A stretch of 23,399 bases of DNA from a virus. Numbering within the stretch: position 1 is the stretch's first letter; each line of letters opens with the position of its first letter. The notes below the pieces were generated by a model. It had not been told where the DNA came from. It made no database searches and worked only from the letters and a program-made list of their open reading frames with translations. A program made the position numbers and the translations under genes. The stretch covers positions 1 through 23,399 of IMG/VR virus record IMGVR_UViG_3300047548_000434; one strand, 5' to 3'. Below, in pieces: positions 15,114-22,242 of this stretch.

Positions 15114-16970
15114 ATGACACTTTCGAATGAAATCCTAAGCGACATCACTGTCTTTATGAAGTACGCCAAGTACATTCCTGAATTGCAGCGACGCGAGACA
15201 TGGCAAGAGCTAGTAACACGTAATCGCGATATGCACATCAAGAAGTACCCGCAGCTGAAAGAAGAGATTGAAAAAGCTTACGAGTATGTTTATGACAAAA
15301 AGGTTTTACCATCTATGCGTAGTATGCAGTTTGCAGGTAAGCCTATTGAAATTTCACCTAACCGTATTTACAACTGTGCCTACTTACCAATCGACGATAT
15401 TCGAGCTTTTGGTGAAGCAATGTTCCTATTGTTAGGAGGAACTGGAGTGGGTTACTCAGTACAAGCACATCACGTAGAAAGCCTACCTGAGCTCAGAAAG
15501 CCGAATCCAAAAAGAAAGCGTCGATTCCTTATTGCTGACTCAATCGAGGGATGGGCAGATGCAGTTAAGGCTTTAATCAAGTCTTATACAACTGGAGGAT
15601 CTACTTTGGACTTCGACTTCTCAGACATTAGACCAAAAGGAGCTCGTCTTGTTACTTCTGGAGGAAAGGCTCCAGGTCCACAACCATTAAAAGAATGTTT
15701 GATTAAATTACAAGGGATTTTAGATTCGAAAGAAGATGGAGACAAACTTTCACCAATTGAAGTCCACGATATGGTATGTCACATTGCAGATGCTGTGTTG
15801 GCAGGCGGTATTCGTAGAGCAGCTCTTATTAGCTTGTTTAGCGCTGATGATGAGGATATGATTGCGTGCAAGTCCGGTAATTGGTGGGAAACTAATCCAC
15901 AACGAGGACGTGCAAACAACTCAGCTGTGTTGATGAGACACAAGCTTACTAAAGAATTCTTCATGGATCTTTGGAAGCGTGTAGAGTTGTCAGGAGCAGG
16001 AGAGCCTGGAATCTACCTAACTAACGATAAGGATTGGGGAACAAACCCGTGCTGCGAGATTGCACTACGTCCTTTCCAATTCTGCAATCTTTGTGAAGTA
16101 AACGTTTCAGATATTGCGAGTCAGGAGGATTTCGAAAATCGAGTACGAGTAGCTTCGTTCATCGGAACATTACAAGCAGGATACACAAACTTCCACTATC
16201 TACGTGACGTATGGAAGCGTACAACTGAGAAAGATGCATTGATTGGAATTTCAATGACTGGTATTGGATCTGGAACAGTATTAGGATACGACATGAAAGC
16301 AGCTGCAAAGGTTGTTAAGGCTGAGAATGAAAGAGTTGCTGCTCTTTTAGGAATAAACAAGTCAGCACGTACAACTACAGTTAAGCCGGCAGGAACGACA
16401 TCACTAACATTAGGAACTTCGTCTGGAATCCATGCATGGCACAATGACTACTACATTCGTCGAATCCGTGTAGGAAAGAATGAAGCAATTTACACTTACC
16501 TAGCTATTAACCACCCAGAGTTGGTTGAGGACGAGTACTTCCGTCCACACGATACAGCAGTAATCTCTATTCCACAAAAAGCACCAGAGGGAGCAATCCT
16601 AAGAACGGAATCACCATTCCAGTTGTTGGATCGAATTAAGAAAGTACACTTGGAGTGGGTTAAACCAGGTCACAGATCAGGAAACAACACTCACAACGTA
16701 TCTGCAACCGTTTCTTTAAGAGACGAGGAGTGGGATCTAGCAGGGGAGTGGATGTGGGAGAATCGCGATCACTATAACGGATTGTCAGTACTTCCTTACA
16801 ATGGGGGAACTTATACACAAGCTCCTTTCGAGGACATCACAGAAGAGCAATATGAAACTATGATGAAATCGCTTCACAGCATTGATTTAAGTAAAGTTGT
16901 AGAATTGGACGATTCAACAGATCTTAAAGGAGAGGCTGCATGTGCAGGAGGTGCATGTGAAATTGTTTAA
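15114..16970 (+). CDS. nrdJ: Adenosylcobalamin-dependent (class II) ribonucleotide reductase, 618 aa
   Basis: Makes deoxynucleotides with a B12-derived radical. Seen: RIYNCAYLPIDD (Cys88, first of the active-site disulfide pair), LLLGGTGVGYSVQ, LDFDFSDIRPKG, LAGGIRRAALISLF, NPCCEIALRPFQFCNLCEVN (thiyl Cys313, Glu315, Cys324), GISMTGIGSG, KPAGTTSLTLGTSSGIHAW and VKPGHRSGNNTHNVSATVSL. The C-terminus ends CAGGACEIV with the shuttle pair Cys610-x4-Cys615. It resembles the monomeric RTPR type of Lactobacillus (739 aa) but is about 120 aa shorter. The usual G after the thiyl Cys is Cys314 here. A B12 enzyme needs no separate radical subunit, which suits a phage. It needs cobalamin from the host cell. 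Confidence 0.93.
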   Translation: MTLSNEILSDITVFMKYAKYIPELQRRETWQELVTRNRDMHIKKYPQLKEEIEKAYEYVYDKKVLPSMRSMQFAGKPIEISPNRIYNCAYLPIDDIRAFGEAMFLLLGGTGVGYSVQAHHVESLPELRKPNPKRKRRFLIADSIEGWADAVKALIKSYTTGGSTLDFDFSDIRPKGARLVTSGGKAPGPQPLKECLIKLQGILDSKEDGDKLSPIEVHDMVCHIADAVLAGGIRRAALISLFSADDEDMIACKSGNWWETNPQRGRANNSAVLMRHKLTKEFFMDLWKRVELSGAGEPGIYLTNDKDWGTNPCCEIALRPFQFCNLCEVNVSDIASQEDFENRVRVASFIGTLQAGYTNFHYLRDVWKRTTEKDALIGISMTGIGSGTVLGYDMKAAAKVVKAENERVAALLGINKSARTTTVKPAGTTSLTLGTSSGIHAWHNDYYIRRIRVGKNEAIYTYLAINHPELVEDEYFRPHDTAVISIPQKAPEGAILRTESPFQLLDRIKKVHLEWVKPGHRSGNNTHNVSATVSLRDEEWDLAGEWMWENRDHYNGLSVLPYNGGTYTQAPFEDITEEQYETMMKSLHSIDLSKVVELDDSTDLKGEAACAGGACEIV

Positions 16971-16973
16971 GCC

Positions 16974-17177
16974 ATGATAAGAAACCCATCTCAAGATTGG
17001 ATATTTCAACAGTACGTGAAGGAGCTTAGTAAACCAAAGCTCCTTCCTACTGACTTTTACTATGATGATGATGGTAAGATGGTTCTTACCGAGGAGTATC
17101 ATAAGCGTAGAGGAAAGTGTTGTGGTAATGGCTGCAAGCACTGTCCTTACGGTCATCAGAACGTAAACAAAGATTAG
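16974..17177 (+). CDS. Small cysteine-rich DUF5522-like protein, 67 aa
   Basis: The end matches the DUF5522 pattern: DFYYDDDGKMVLTEEYHKRR followed by GKCCGNGCKHCPYGHQ, with Cys49, 50, 54 and 57 able to bind a metal or an iron-sulfur cluster. The function of this family is unknown to me. Family members are short proteins of bacteria, many of them Bacteroidota, and of eukaryotes. It starts 3 nt after the RNR stop, which suggests co-transcription with nrdJ and perhaps a role in redox or metal supply. A phage copy is unusual in my experience. Confidence 0.75.
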   Translation: MIRNPSQDWIFQQYVKELSKPKLLPTDFYYDDDGKMVLTEEYHKRRGKCCGNGCKHCPYGHQNVNKD

Positions 17178-17181
17178 CGTA

Positions 17182-17191
17182 CTATTTATTA
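17182..17191 (+). promoter_or_regulatory. Candidate phage (late-type) promoter, CTATTTATTA
   Basis: ACTATTTATTA (17181-17191) lies in the 26-nt gap before ATG 17204, 21 nt from core T to start, the same distance as before the 324 and 22292 genes. Confidence 0.55.
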
Positions 17192-17203
17192 GAAACTACT
17201 AAT

Positions 17204-17506
17204 ATGATACTAGATTTAGGAGATAAAGGACCGCAAGTTGTTGAACTGCAAACCAAATTAGGAGTAGAAGCAACTGGTACGTTTGATAATACAACACGCA
17301 TTGCTGTAATTGGATTGCAACTCAATAATGGATTACCAGCACACGGAGCCGCTACGGAAGTAGAGTGGGACTTACTAGGATGCAAACTTACTGAGGCTAA
17401 GCCAGCCTTCAAGCCTAATGCAAAAGATGGTGATAAGGATGGTAAGGTTCAAGATAGCACACCATACGAACGACCAACAGAACAAACTGATGACAAATGC
17501 AACTAA
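17204..17506 (+). CDS. Peptidoglycan-binding-domain protein, probably virion-associated, 100 aa
   Basis: Residues 3-60 look like a PG_binding_1 fold: LGDKGPQVVELQTKLGVEAT, GTFDNTTRIAVIGLQLNNGL and EVEWDLLG. Such domains bind cell-wall peptidoglycan and occur in phage lysins and baseplate proteins. No catalytic domain follows. Instead there is a short acidic tail with DGDKDGKVQD (75-84), a calcium-loop-like motif, then STPYERPTE. The gene overlaps the next by 10 nt. Because it has a CTATTTATTA promoter and heads a putative structural cluster, a virion role is more likely than a free lysin. Confidence 0.7.
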   Translation: MILDLGDKGPQVVELQTKLGVEATGTFDNTTRIAVIGLQLNNGLPAHGAATEVEWDLLGCKLTEAKPAFKPNAKDGDKDGKVQDSTPYERPTEQTDDKCN

Positions 17507-18384
17507 CGAAGAGAAGACTAATGGAGATGGCAGGATTGGCCATCAATGAGAGTGCAATTCAATCTGCCTATCAGTTTGAAAAAACATGGGAAAAGGCTTA
17601 CAATAATCTAAAACCTTATAGGTTCACTTATATATCCGATATACAAACCGTAGTACTAAATCTTTTAGGAAAGTTTTCAGCAGCTAGTATCTCAAAAATT
17701 CAACAAAAAGTTAGCAGTGGAAAGGAGTTGGTACCATTAGTGTGTAAAAGCCTTTTTGGTGATGGGTCGGTTGAAATTCCTAAAAGCGATCTTCTTAATA
17801 AAGAATCCGCAAAAAGCCCATCGATGATCCTTACTGTGACAGACTACCAATGGGGGGGCTTTTTGGAAACAGCGTATCGACAGTTTCGTGAAGCATTAGA
17901 GTCGGGTGATGTTAAATCACTAAAGCAGTACCCATCTGCAAGTAAGCTATTTACTAAAGTAGGTAGTGAAGGAGAGGAAGAGCTTGCTAATACGTTTAGA
18001 GAAGTGTTCGTGGCAGCTGTAGATATCTTTAATACAAGTTTTCCGGAATACGTTAAGAATGAAGCAAAGAAAATGAATTTTCCAAAAAAACCTGAGGAAA
18101 AGTTCAAACCTTCATACAATCCTAACAACGCTACTGCAAAGAAGGCTCTGGAGGCTTTCAAAAAAGATATAAGCTTGAAGCAAGACTTTGAGCAGTGGCT
18201 TGTCGATGAACTAGAGGGAGGTGACTACGGTGACAGAGAGGATCTAGTCAATGACTTTGGTCCTAAATTAGATCCTGACGATCTCGATATGGATGACATA
18301 GTGTATAACATCATAAACAAAAAGAAATACCAAAATAGTCTTGGTGAATTTTTTTCAGAATTTGAAGCTACAAATGGCAAATAA
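17497..18384 (+). CDS. Probable virion protein of unknown function, 295 aa
   Basis: No family recognised. It begins MQLTKRRLMEMAGLAINESA, a Lys/Arg-rich helix ending in Asn-Glu-Ser that resembles the N-termini of structural proteins of T4-like marine phages. The middle is mixed helix with SPSMILTVTDYQWGGFLETA, and the C-terminal third is strongly acidic (DYGDREDLVNDFGPKLDPDD, then DLDMDDIVYNI). It overlaps its upstream neighbour (start ATG 17497) and its downstream neighbour (11 nt at 18374-18384), so the three genes are one translational unit. I infer a virion or internal protein role. Confidence 0.65.
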   Translation: MQLTKRRLMEMAGLAINESAIQSAYQFEKTWEKAYNNLKPYRFTYISDIQTVVLNLLGKFSAASISKIQQKVSSGKELVPLVCKSLFGDGSVEIPKSDLLNKESAKSPSMILTVTDYQWGGFLETAYRQFREALESGDVKSLKQYPSASKLFTKVGSEGEEELANTFREVFVAAVDIFNTSFPEYVKNEAKKMNFPKKPEEKFKPSYNPNNATAKKALEAFKKDISLKQDFEQWLVDELEGGDYGDREDLVNDFGPKLDPDDLDMDDIVYNIINKKKYQNSLGEFFSEFEATNGK

Positions 18385-19648
18385 GATCAATTGGGACGAC
18401 ATATTAGTTGAGTGGTCATATAGGTTGCCAAAGGGCTATCCTACAATGAAGGATGGTCAATTTGTGAACAAGAAAGAGCTTGCAATACTTCAGGAGATTT
18501 TAGCTGAATACGGACTTGAAGAATTACCAACAAGCAAGACTCCAGATTCGCCTATACTTGAAAAGGAAGAGGATGTAACAATTACGGCAACAGACTTGGT
18601 GAAGCTTCTGAATAATCCTGATTCAAACTTTTCTCAAAAAACACTTGACCGTGTAGCTTCCCTACTAAAGAGACAAGGTGACTACGAGAAGATTATAGAG
18701 CAGAAGGTCGCGGAGTTTTTAGGACCAGATGCAAAGCATGTGGATAAGATGTATGCAGGTGAAACAGACCAGATGAAGCTAGCTGCGTATTTGTCAGATC
18801 GTTCAATTTCTTATACAGAGTTTCTCAACAAGGTAGCTAGCATAAAAGGAGTGTTTCAACCAGCCACTGGTTTATCGGATCAAGCGTTTGATGAGCTAGT
18901 AGTTTACAAATGGCAAGATACACCTGCTCTAGGTATTGTTGAAGTCTTACTTGCAATGCTCTTAAAAGGAGGTTCCCGACCAACTGGAATGGGTGACTTG
19001 GCGGTAGACGGAAAGCCTTTTGAAGTAGGAGGAGTTAATAAAAGACTTAGAGGTCAGAAAGGCTTTGGTACAGCAAAAGGATTTCGCGAAGGTCTACTAA
19101 AAGGGTACACTGCACTTGCAAATGATCTAGGTTTGGGTACGATATTGCTCTCTGGTGGCGCCAAAGAGAAGGAGGGTGTTAAAATTCCAACCGAGGTATC
19201 ACGATATGGTAACTCCCAGACAACTGGATGGCCAACAGTAATAGAAGAAGTCAATAAGCAGTTTTTTGATCTAGGAGCAAGTCCAGATCCCCAAGAACTA
19301 GCTCAAGCTATTGGACGGGCATTTGTTGGCTTGTTCGAAAAAACCAGTATTACTGATTACAATTGGATTGCCAAATATATCAACGAAGATGGATCACTGC
19401 AGCGTGAGGGATTCTACAAGGAGTTGGTAGCATTTAACTTTGATTACTATATGTCTCAAGGAGGCGATGAAGGTGGAGCTGGTGTAGGTCCGGAGCACTT
19501 TGTACTAGCCAATAGAGATAACATATTAATCCTACCTGCTGATGGGTCTAGCTTGATAGGCTTTTATGATAACCTAAAAGTGGTTTTACCATCCTTCACA
19601 GACGGCTCTGGTTTGCAGGGAGTTGTTGTCGGATTGACGTTAAAATAA
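18374..19648 (+). CDS. Phage protein with PD-(D/E)XK-like region, probable virion component, 424 aa
   Basis: The N-terminus (INWDDILVEWSYRLPKGYPT, MKDGQFVNKKELAILQEILA) resembles a domain I recall from T4-like marine phage structural proteins. ATG 18374 was chosen over GTG 18341 because it gives this conserved-looking start and a normal 11-nt overlap. Residues about 200-240 (VEVLLAMLLKGGSRPTGMGD, LAVDGKPFEVGGVNKRLRGQ) have the GD...ExK spacing of PD-(D/E)XK nucleases, but the Lys is Gly (EVGG), so the site may be inactive or use another Lys. The C-terminus (GPEHFVLANRDNILILP) is strand-rich. A terminator closes the gene. Function unknown; nuclease relation is a motif-level guess. Confidence 0.6.
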   Translation: MANKINWDDILVEWSYRLPKGYPTMKDGQFVNKKELAILQEILAEYGLEELPTSKTPDSPILEKEEDVTITATDLVKLLNNPDSNFSQKTLDRVASLLKRQGDYEKIIEQKVAEFLGPDAKHVDKMYAGETDQMKLAAYLSDRSISYTEFLNKVASIKGVFQPATGLSDQAFDELVVYKWQDTPALGIVEVLLAMLLKGGSRPTGMGDLAVDGKPFEVGGVNKRLRGQKGFGTAKGFREGLLKGYTALANDLGLGTILLSGGAKEKEGVKIPTEVSRYGNSQTTGWPTVIEEVNKQFFDLGASPDPQELAQAIGRAFVGLFEKTSITDYNWIAKYINEDGSLQREGFYKELVAFNFDYYMSQGGDEGGAGVGPEHFVLANRDNILILPADGSSLIGFYDNLKVVLPSFTDGSGLQGVVVGLTLK

Positions 19649-19653
19649 AAAAC

Positions 19654-19681
19654 AAAAGGCTTGCAATTGTGAGCCTTTTTG
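19654..19681 (+). terminator. Rho-independent terminator after the 18374 gene
   Basis: AAAAGGCT (19654-19661) pairs with AGCCTTTT (19672-19679) around a 10-nt loop, ending in a T-run (19676-19680). It starts 5 nt after the stop codon and overlaps the -33 region of the next promoter. Confidence 0.85.
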
Positions 19682-19690
19682 CTTATAGTT
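19660..19690 (+). promoter_or_regulatory. Host-type promoter for the dUTPase/que operon, likely leaderless
   Basis: CTTG (19660-19663), 20 nt, TATAGTT (19684-19690), then 5 nt to ATG 19696. Spacing is the same as for the polymerase, helicase and 23000 genes. The -33 box is part of the terminator hairpin. Confidence 0.4.
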
Positions 19691-19695
19691 ACCTT

Positions 19696-19896
19696 ATGTC
19701 ATTTAACAAACAAGTTATACACTTTAACGACCACTACTACCTAGTACACAGAACTTTCAAAGATCATCCAGACTTCCCAACAGCGGAAGCGAAGGAATAT
19801 TTTAATTGTGATACTGTTCTCAAAAAGGAAGGAATTTTGTATATTTGCAGACAAATTCAAGAAGCACAAGTTATAGAAGAACATGGGAAAGTTTAA
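19696..19896 (+). CDS. Small protein of unknown function, 66 aa
   Basis: MSFNKQVIHFNDHYYLVHRT starts a compact protein with several aromatic residues and two Cys. ATG 19696 was chosen over the GTG at 19669 because that GTG lies inside the terminator stem, and because the promoter-like box sits the usual distance before 19696. It overlaps the next gene by 14 nt. Nothing recognisable in it. Confidence 0.6.
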   Translation: MSFNKQVIHFNDHYYLVHRTFKDHPDFPTAEAKEYFNCDTVLKKEGILYICRQIQEAQVIEEHGKV

Positions 19897-20353
19897 TTGG
19901 TGGAGACGTCAACGTCCAAAAGCAAAGTTAGATAGAAAGAAAGCAAAGCTAGGTGTTCCATTTATATTACAGCAGATTGAGCACGGAGACTTTGATCATT
20001 CAGATTTCAAGAGACAAGCTGAGCAAGAGTTGGTTTTATGCGAACAAACACTTGCAACCTTTGTAAAGAACTACAAAGGCTCTGCACCTACCTTAGATGA
20101 TCGTTATCTTGAGATAGAGCGAAAGTTTCGTAAAAGATATAACAAGCTTATGGAGGATTACCATAAGGAGGAGGTTGCTACTTTGATGGAACTTAGAGTA
20201 GCTTTAATCAAACACTTCGAAGTAGATGTGTGGGATGAAACTGTACAAGAAGCTTTCAAAAGAGACACAATCGGTGCTAAAGACTTTTATTTTTTGTATA
20301 ATGAATTAACAAACAAATATAATGCAAGTACGAGTAAAGAAGTTACACCCTAA
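19883..20353 (+). CDS. Unknown charged protein, 156 aa
   Basis: A basic N-terminus (MGKFNWWRRQRPKAKLDRKK) is followed by a helical, charged body (QQIEHGDFDHSDFKRQAEQE, ERKFRKRYNKLMEDYHKEEV) and ends ELTNKYNASTSKEVTP. The N-terminal WW/RR stretch could touch nucleic acid or a membrane. No family recognised. Its 3' end overlaps the dUTPase gene by 32 nt, so the two are made from one mRNA. Confidence 0.65.
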   Translation: MGKFNWWRRQRPKAKLDRKKAKLGVPFILQQIEHGDFDHSDFKRQAEQELVLCEQTLATFVKNYKGSAPTLDDRYLEIERKFRKRYNKLMEDYHKEEVATLMELRVALIKHFEVDVWDETVQEAFKRDTIGAKDFYFLYNELTNKYNASTSKEVTP

Positions 20354-20750
20354 CGCAGTAATACCACAATATGCAGTAGAGGGGGATGCTGGGTTGGATT
20401 TAACAGCAATCTCAGCTGAAAAAGATGGTTACGGAAATGTAGTGTATGGTACGGGTCTTTCGATTGAGATTCCGCAAGGATATGTCGGATTAATCTTTCC
20501 TAGATCATCTAACAGCAAGACTGATCTATACTTAACAAACCATGTAGGAGTCATCGATTCAGGTTATAGAGGAGAAATTGTATTTAAGTTTCGTGCAATC
20601 AGTGGATTGTGGGATGCAAGAATCCATCGCACTGGTGATCGAGTAGGTCAATTAATAATAATACCATACCCTCAGATTGAATTAGTAGAGTCGGATGAGT
20701 TGTCAGATTCTCAGAGAGGTGAGGGTGGTTTTGGTTCAACAGGTAAATAA
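20322..20750 (+). CDS. dut: dUTPase (trimeric Dut type), 142 aa
   Basis: Hydrolyses dUTP to dUMP and PPi, keeping uracil out of DNA and feeding dTMP synthesis. All five motifs are present: GDAGLDL (21-27), PRSSNSK (60-66), GVIDSGYRGEI (76-86) with the catalytic Asp79, GDRVGQLIIIPYP (105-117) and the C-terminal lid RGEGGFGSTGK (132-142). The length is normal for the trimeric family (about 140-150 aa). Its ATG is inside the end of the preceding gene, and 11 nt separate it from the QueD-like gene. Confidence 0.95.
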   Translation: MQVRVKKLHPNAVIPQYAVEGDAGLDLTAISAEKDGYGNVVYGTGLSIEIPQGYVGLIFPRSSNSKTDLYLTNHVGVIDSGYRGEIVFKFRAISGLWDARIHRTGDRVGQLIIIPYPQIELVESDELSDSQRGEGGFGSTGK

Positions 20751-20761
20751 ATAAAACAAAT

Positions 20762-21238
20762 ATGGGAAGATACATTTCAACAAAACTTTTCGACAACTAC
20801 TCAGTAGCAATTAGACAATGGAAAGCCTCGCATTCACATTGTGAGTTACTTCATGGGTATGCTTTAAAGTTCAAAGTATGGTTTGCATCAAACGAACCAC
20901 TAGAAGAGAATCAACTAGATGACATGAATTGGATCGTCGACTATGGAGGCTTCAAGGATGCACCAGTGGGTAATGGATTAAAGGCGTGGATGGATCATAT
21001 GTGGGACCACACTTTATTGATTCAGAAGGATGATCCGTATGCAGACATCTTTGAACAGCTAGGACAGATGGGATTAGCCAAAGTACACTTCTTAGAGAAG
21101 ATGGGAGCTGAGTCTTGTGCTAAGTTAGTATTCGATAAGTTTAACGACGTACTATCGAAGACGGATGCAGGACGATGTAAGTGCATTAAAGTGGAGTGTT
21201 TTGAAAACGATAAAAACTCAAGTATCTATGAAGAGTGA
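20762..21238 (+). CDS. queD: QueD-like 6-carboxytetrahydropterin synthase / PTPS family, 158 aa
   Basis: QueD converts dihydroneopterin triphosphate to 6-carboxy-tetrahydropterin on the way to preQ0. Matches to the family: Cys27-x3-His31 (HCELLHGYALKFKVW), WIVDYGGFKD (57-66), a DH pair (WDHTLLI, 81-87) and VECFE near the end. Two of three usual zinc histidines are changed. The position aligning with E. coli QueD His16 is Ile17, and His33 is Tyr33 (HGY for HGH). Nearby His24 and His26 (SHSHC) might replace them. It lies in an operon with dUTPase upstream and QueE downstream, which supports the pathway assignment. Overlaps the next gene by 11 nt. Confidence 0.8.
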   Translation: MGRYISTKLFDNYSVAIRQWKASHSHCELLHGYALKFKVWFASNEPLEENQLDDMNWIVDYGGFKDAPVGNGLKAWMDHMWDHTLLIQKDDPYADIFEQLGQMGLAKVHFLEKMGAESCAKLVFDKFNDVLSKTDAGRCKCIKVECFENDKNSSIYEE

Positions 21239-21446
21239 AAGTAAAGAAGAGGTGTACAAATCGCTCTACGAATACCTAGGAAGGGCAGCAGGGTCTGAGC
21301 TAGGTAAGAAAGTAGCAGCAGCTGCATCAGCGAAGAAAGTTAAACTAACTACTCAAGAGGTTAGTAACCCTAAGTACTCTGGAACAGTAATGATGTACCC
21401 AGTTAGTTTCTTAGATGAATACTTTGAAAACGAATTACCATTCTAA
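21228..21446 (+). CDS. Small conserved-looking protein between queD and queE, 72 aa
   Basis: MKSESKEEVYKSLYEYLGRA, then AGSELGKKVAAAASAKKVKL and a strand part TTQEVSNPKYSGTVMMYPVS followed by FLDEYFENELPF. I recall similar short phage proteins but know no function. ATG 21228 was used instead of the earlier in-frame ATG 21165 because the 21 extra residues overlap queD and look like its shadow. It overlaps queD by 11 nt and queE follows 1 nt later. The position between two que genes suggests, but does not prove, a role in the same pathway. Confidence 0.7.
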   Translation: MKSESKEEVYKSLYEYLGRAAGSELGKKVAAAASAKKVKLTTQEVSNPKYSGTVMMYPVSFLDEYFENELPF

Positions 21447-21447
21447 T

Positions 21448-22224
21448 ATGAAGCCAGGAAGAATAACAGACTACAACAAAGTCTTACCAATTGTTGAATT
21501 ATATAGATGCGTGCAGAGTGAAGGTTCTCGCTTTGGAAGACCTACAATAGCAGTACGCACTACCGGATGTACTCACCGATGTTATTTTGGAGAGGGAGGG
21601 TGGTGTGACTCCTGGTACACGAGTATCCATCCTGAGAAAGGAACATTCACTTTTAACGATATTATTGCTATTTATGATGAGAACCCTCACATTAAAGAAA
21701 TGATGTTAACGGGAGGTTCTCCCACAATGCATCCAGCATTGGTTAACGAGTTGACACATTTTGCAAATGAAAGAGGTATTCTTATTACTATTGAAACTGA
21801 AGGTTCGCATTTTATTGAGACTGATTATCCTATTGGGCTTATCTCTCTTAGCCCTAAGTTTAGCAATAGCGTTCCCGTTGTGGGTGTTGCTACGCCGCAA
21901 GGCTCGATTACGGATGAGAAAATGGTTACGCAACATAACAAATTTCGCTTAAACTACACAGCGATTAACGCAATGATATCCTATCATGCAGATTACCATT
22001 ACAAACCAGTCTGGGACGGAACAGAAGATAATCTTCGAGAAATTGAAGAAGCTCGTTTGTTTTTAGGAATCCCGAAGGAAAAGACGTATATTATGCCAGC
22101 GGGTGATACTCGTGAGGAGCTGATCAAGATGTACCCTATCGTATTTGATATGTGTGCAGAAAGAGGTTACAATATGACAGGAAGAGACCATATAATCGCG
22201 TTCGACCAGAGACGTGGAGTTTGA
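21448..22224 (+). CDS. queE: QueE-like 7-carboxy-7-deazaguanine synthase, radical SAM, 258 aa
   Basis: QueE turns 6-carboxy-tetrahydropterin into 7-carboxy-7-deazaguanine with SAM and a 4Fe-4S cluster. Seen: CVQSEG (21-26, like QueE QGEG), the cluster motif Cys41-x3-Cys45-x7-Cys53 in GCTHRCYFGEGGWCDSWY, MLTGGSPTMHP (86-96, the GGEP-type SAM motif with Ser for Glu), ITIETEGS (113-120), ISLSPKF (132-138) and IMPAGDTREEL. Canonical QueE has Cx3Cx2C, so this one has a five-residue insertion between the last two Cys. The start at ATG 21448 follows the previous stop by one base; the ATG at 21415 lies inside the previous gene. Confidence 0.85.
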   Translation: MKPGRITDYNKVLPIVELYRCVQSEGSRFGRPTIAVRTTGCTHRCYFGEGGWCDSWYTSIHPEKGTFTFNDIIAIYDENPHIKEMMLTGGSPTMHPALVNELTHFANERGILITIETEGSHFIETDYPIGLISLSPKFSNSVPVVGVATPQGSITDEKMVTQHNKFRLNYTAINAMISYHADYHYKPVWDGTEDNLREIEEARLFLGIPKEKTYIMPAGDTREELIKMYPIVFDMCAERGYNMTGRDHIIAFDQRRGV

Positions 22225-22242
22225 TGCTTTAGATAATAGTCG

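Noticed and set aside
21165-21227. Longer start for the 72-aa protein (ATG 21165)
   Set aside because: The extra 21 codons are inside queD in another frame and look like its shadow; ATG 21228 gives a small overlap and a typical start.
21668-21675. CTATTTAT inside queE
   Set aside because: Coding for an Ile-Tyr-Asp stretch with no gene start close downstream; chance match.
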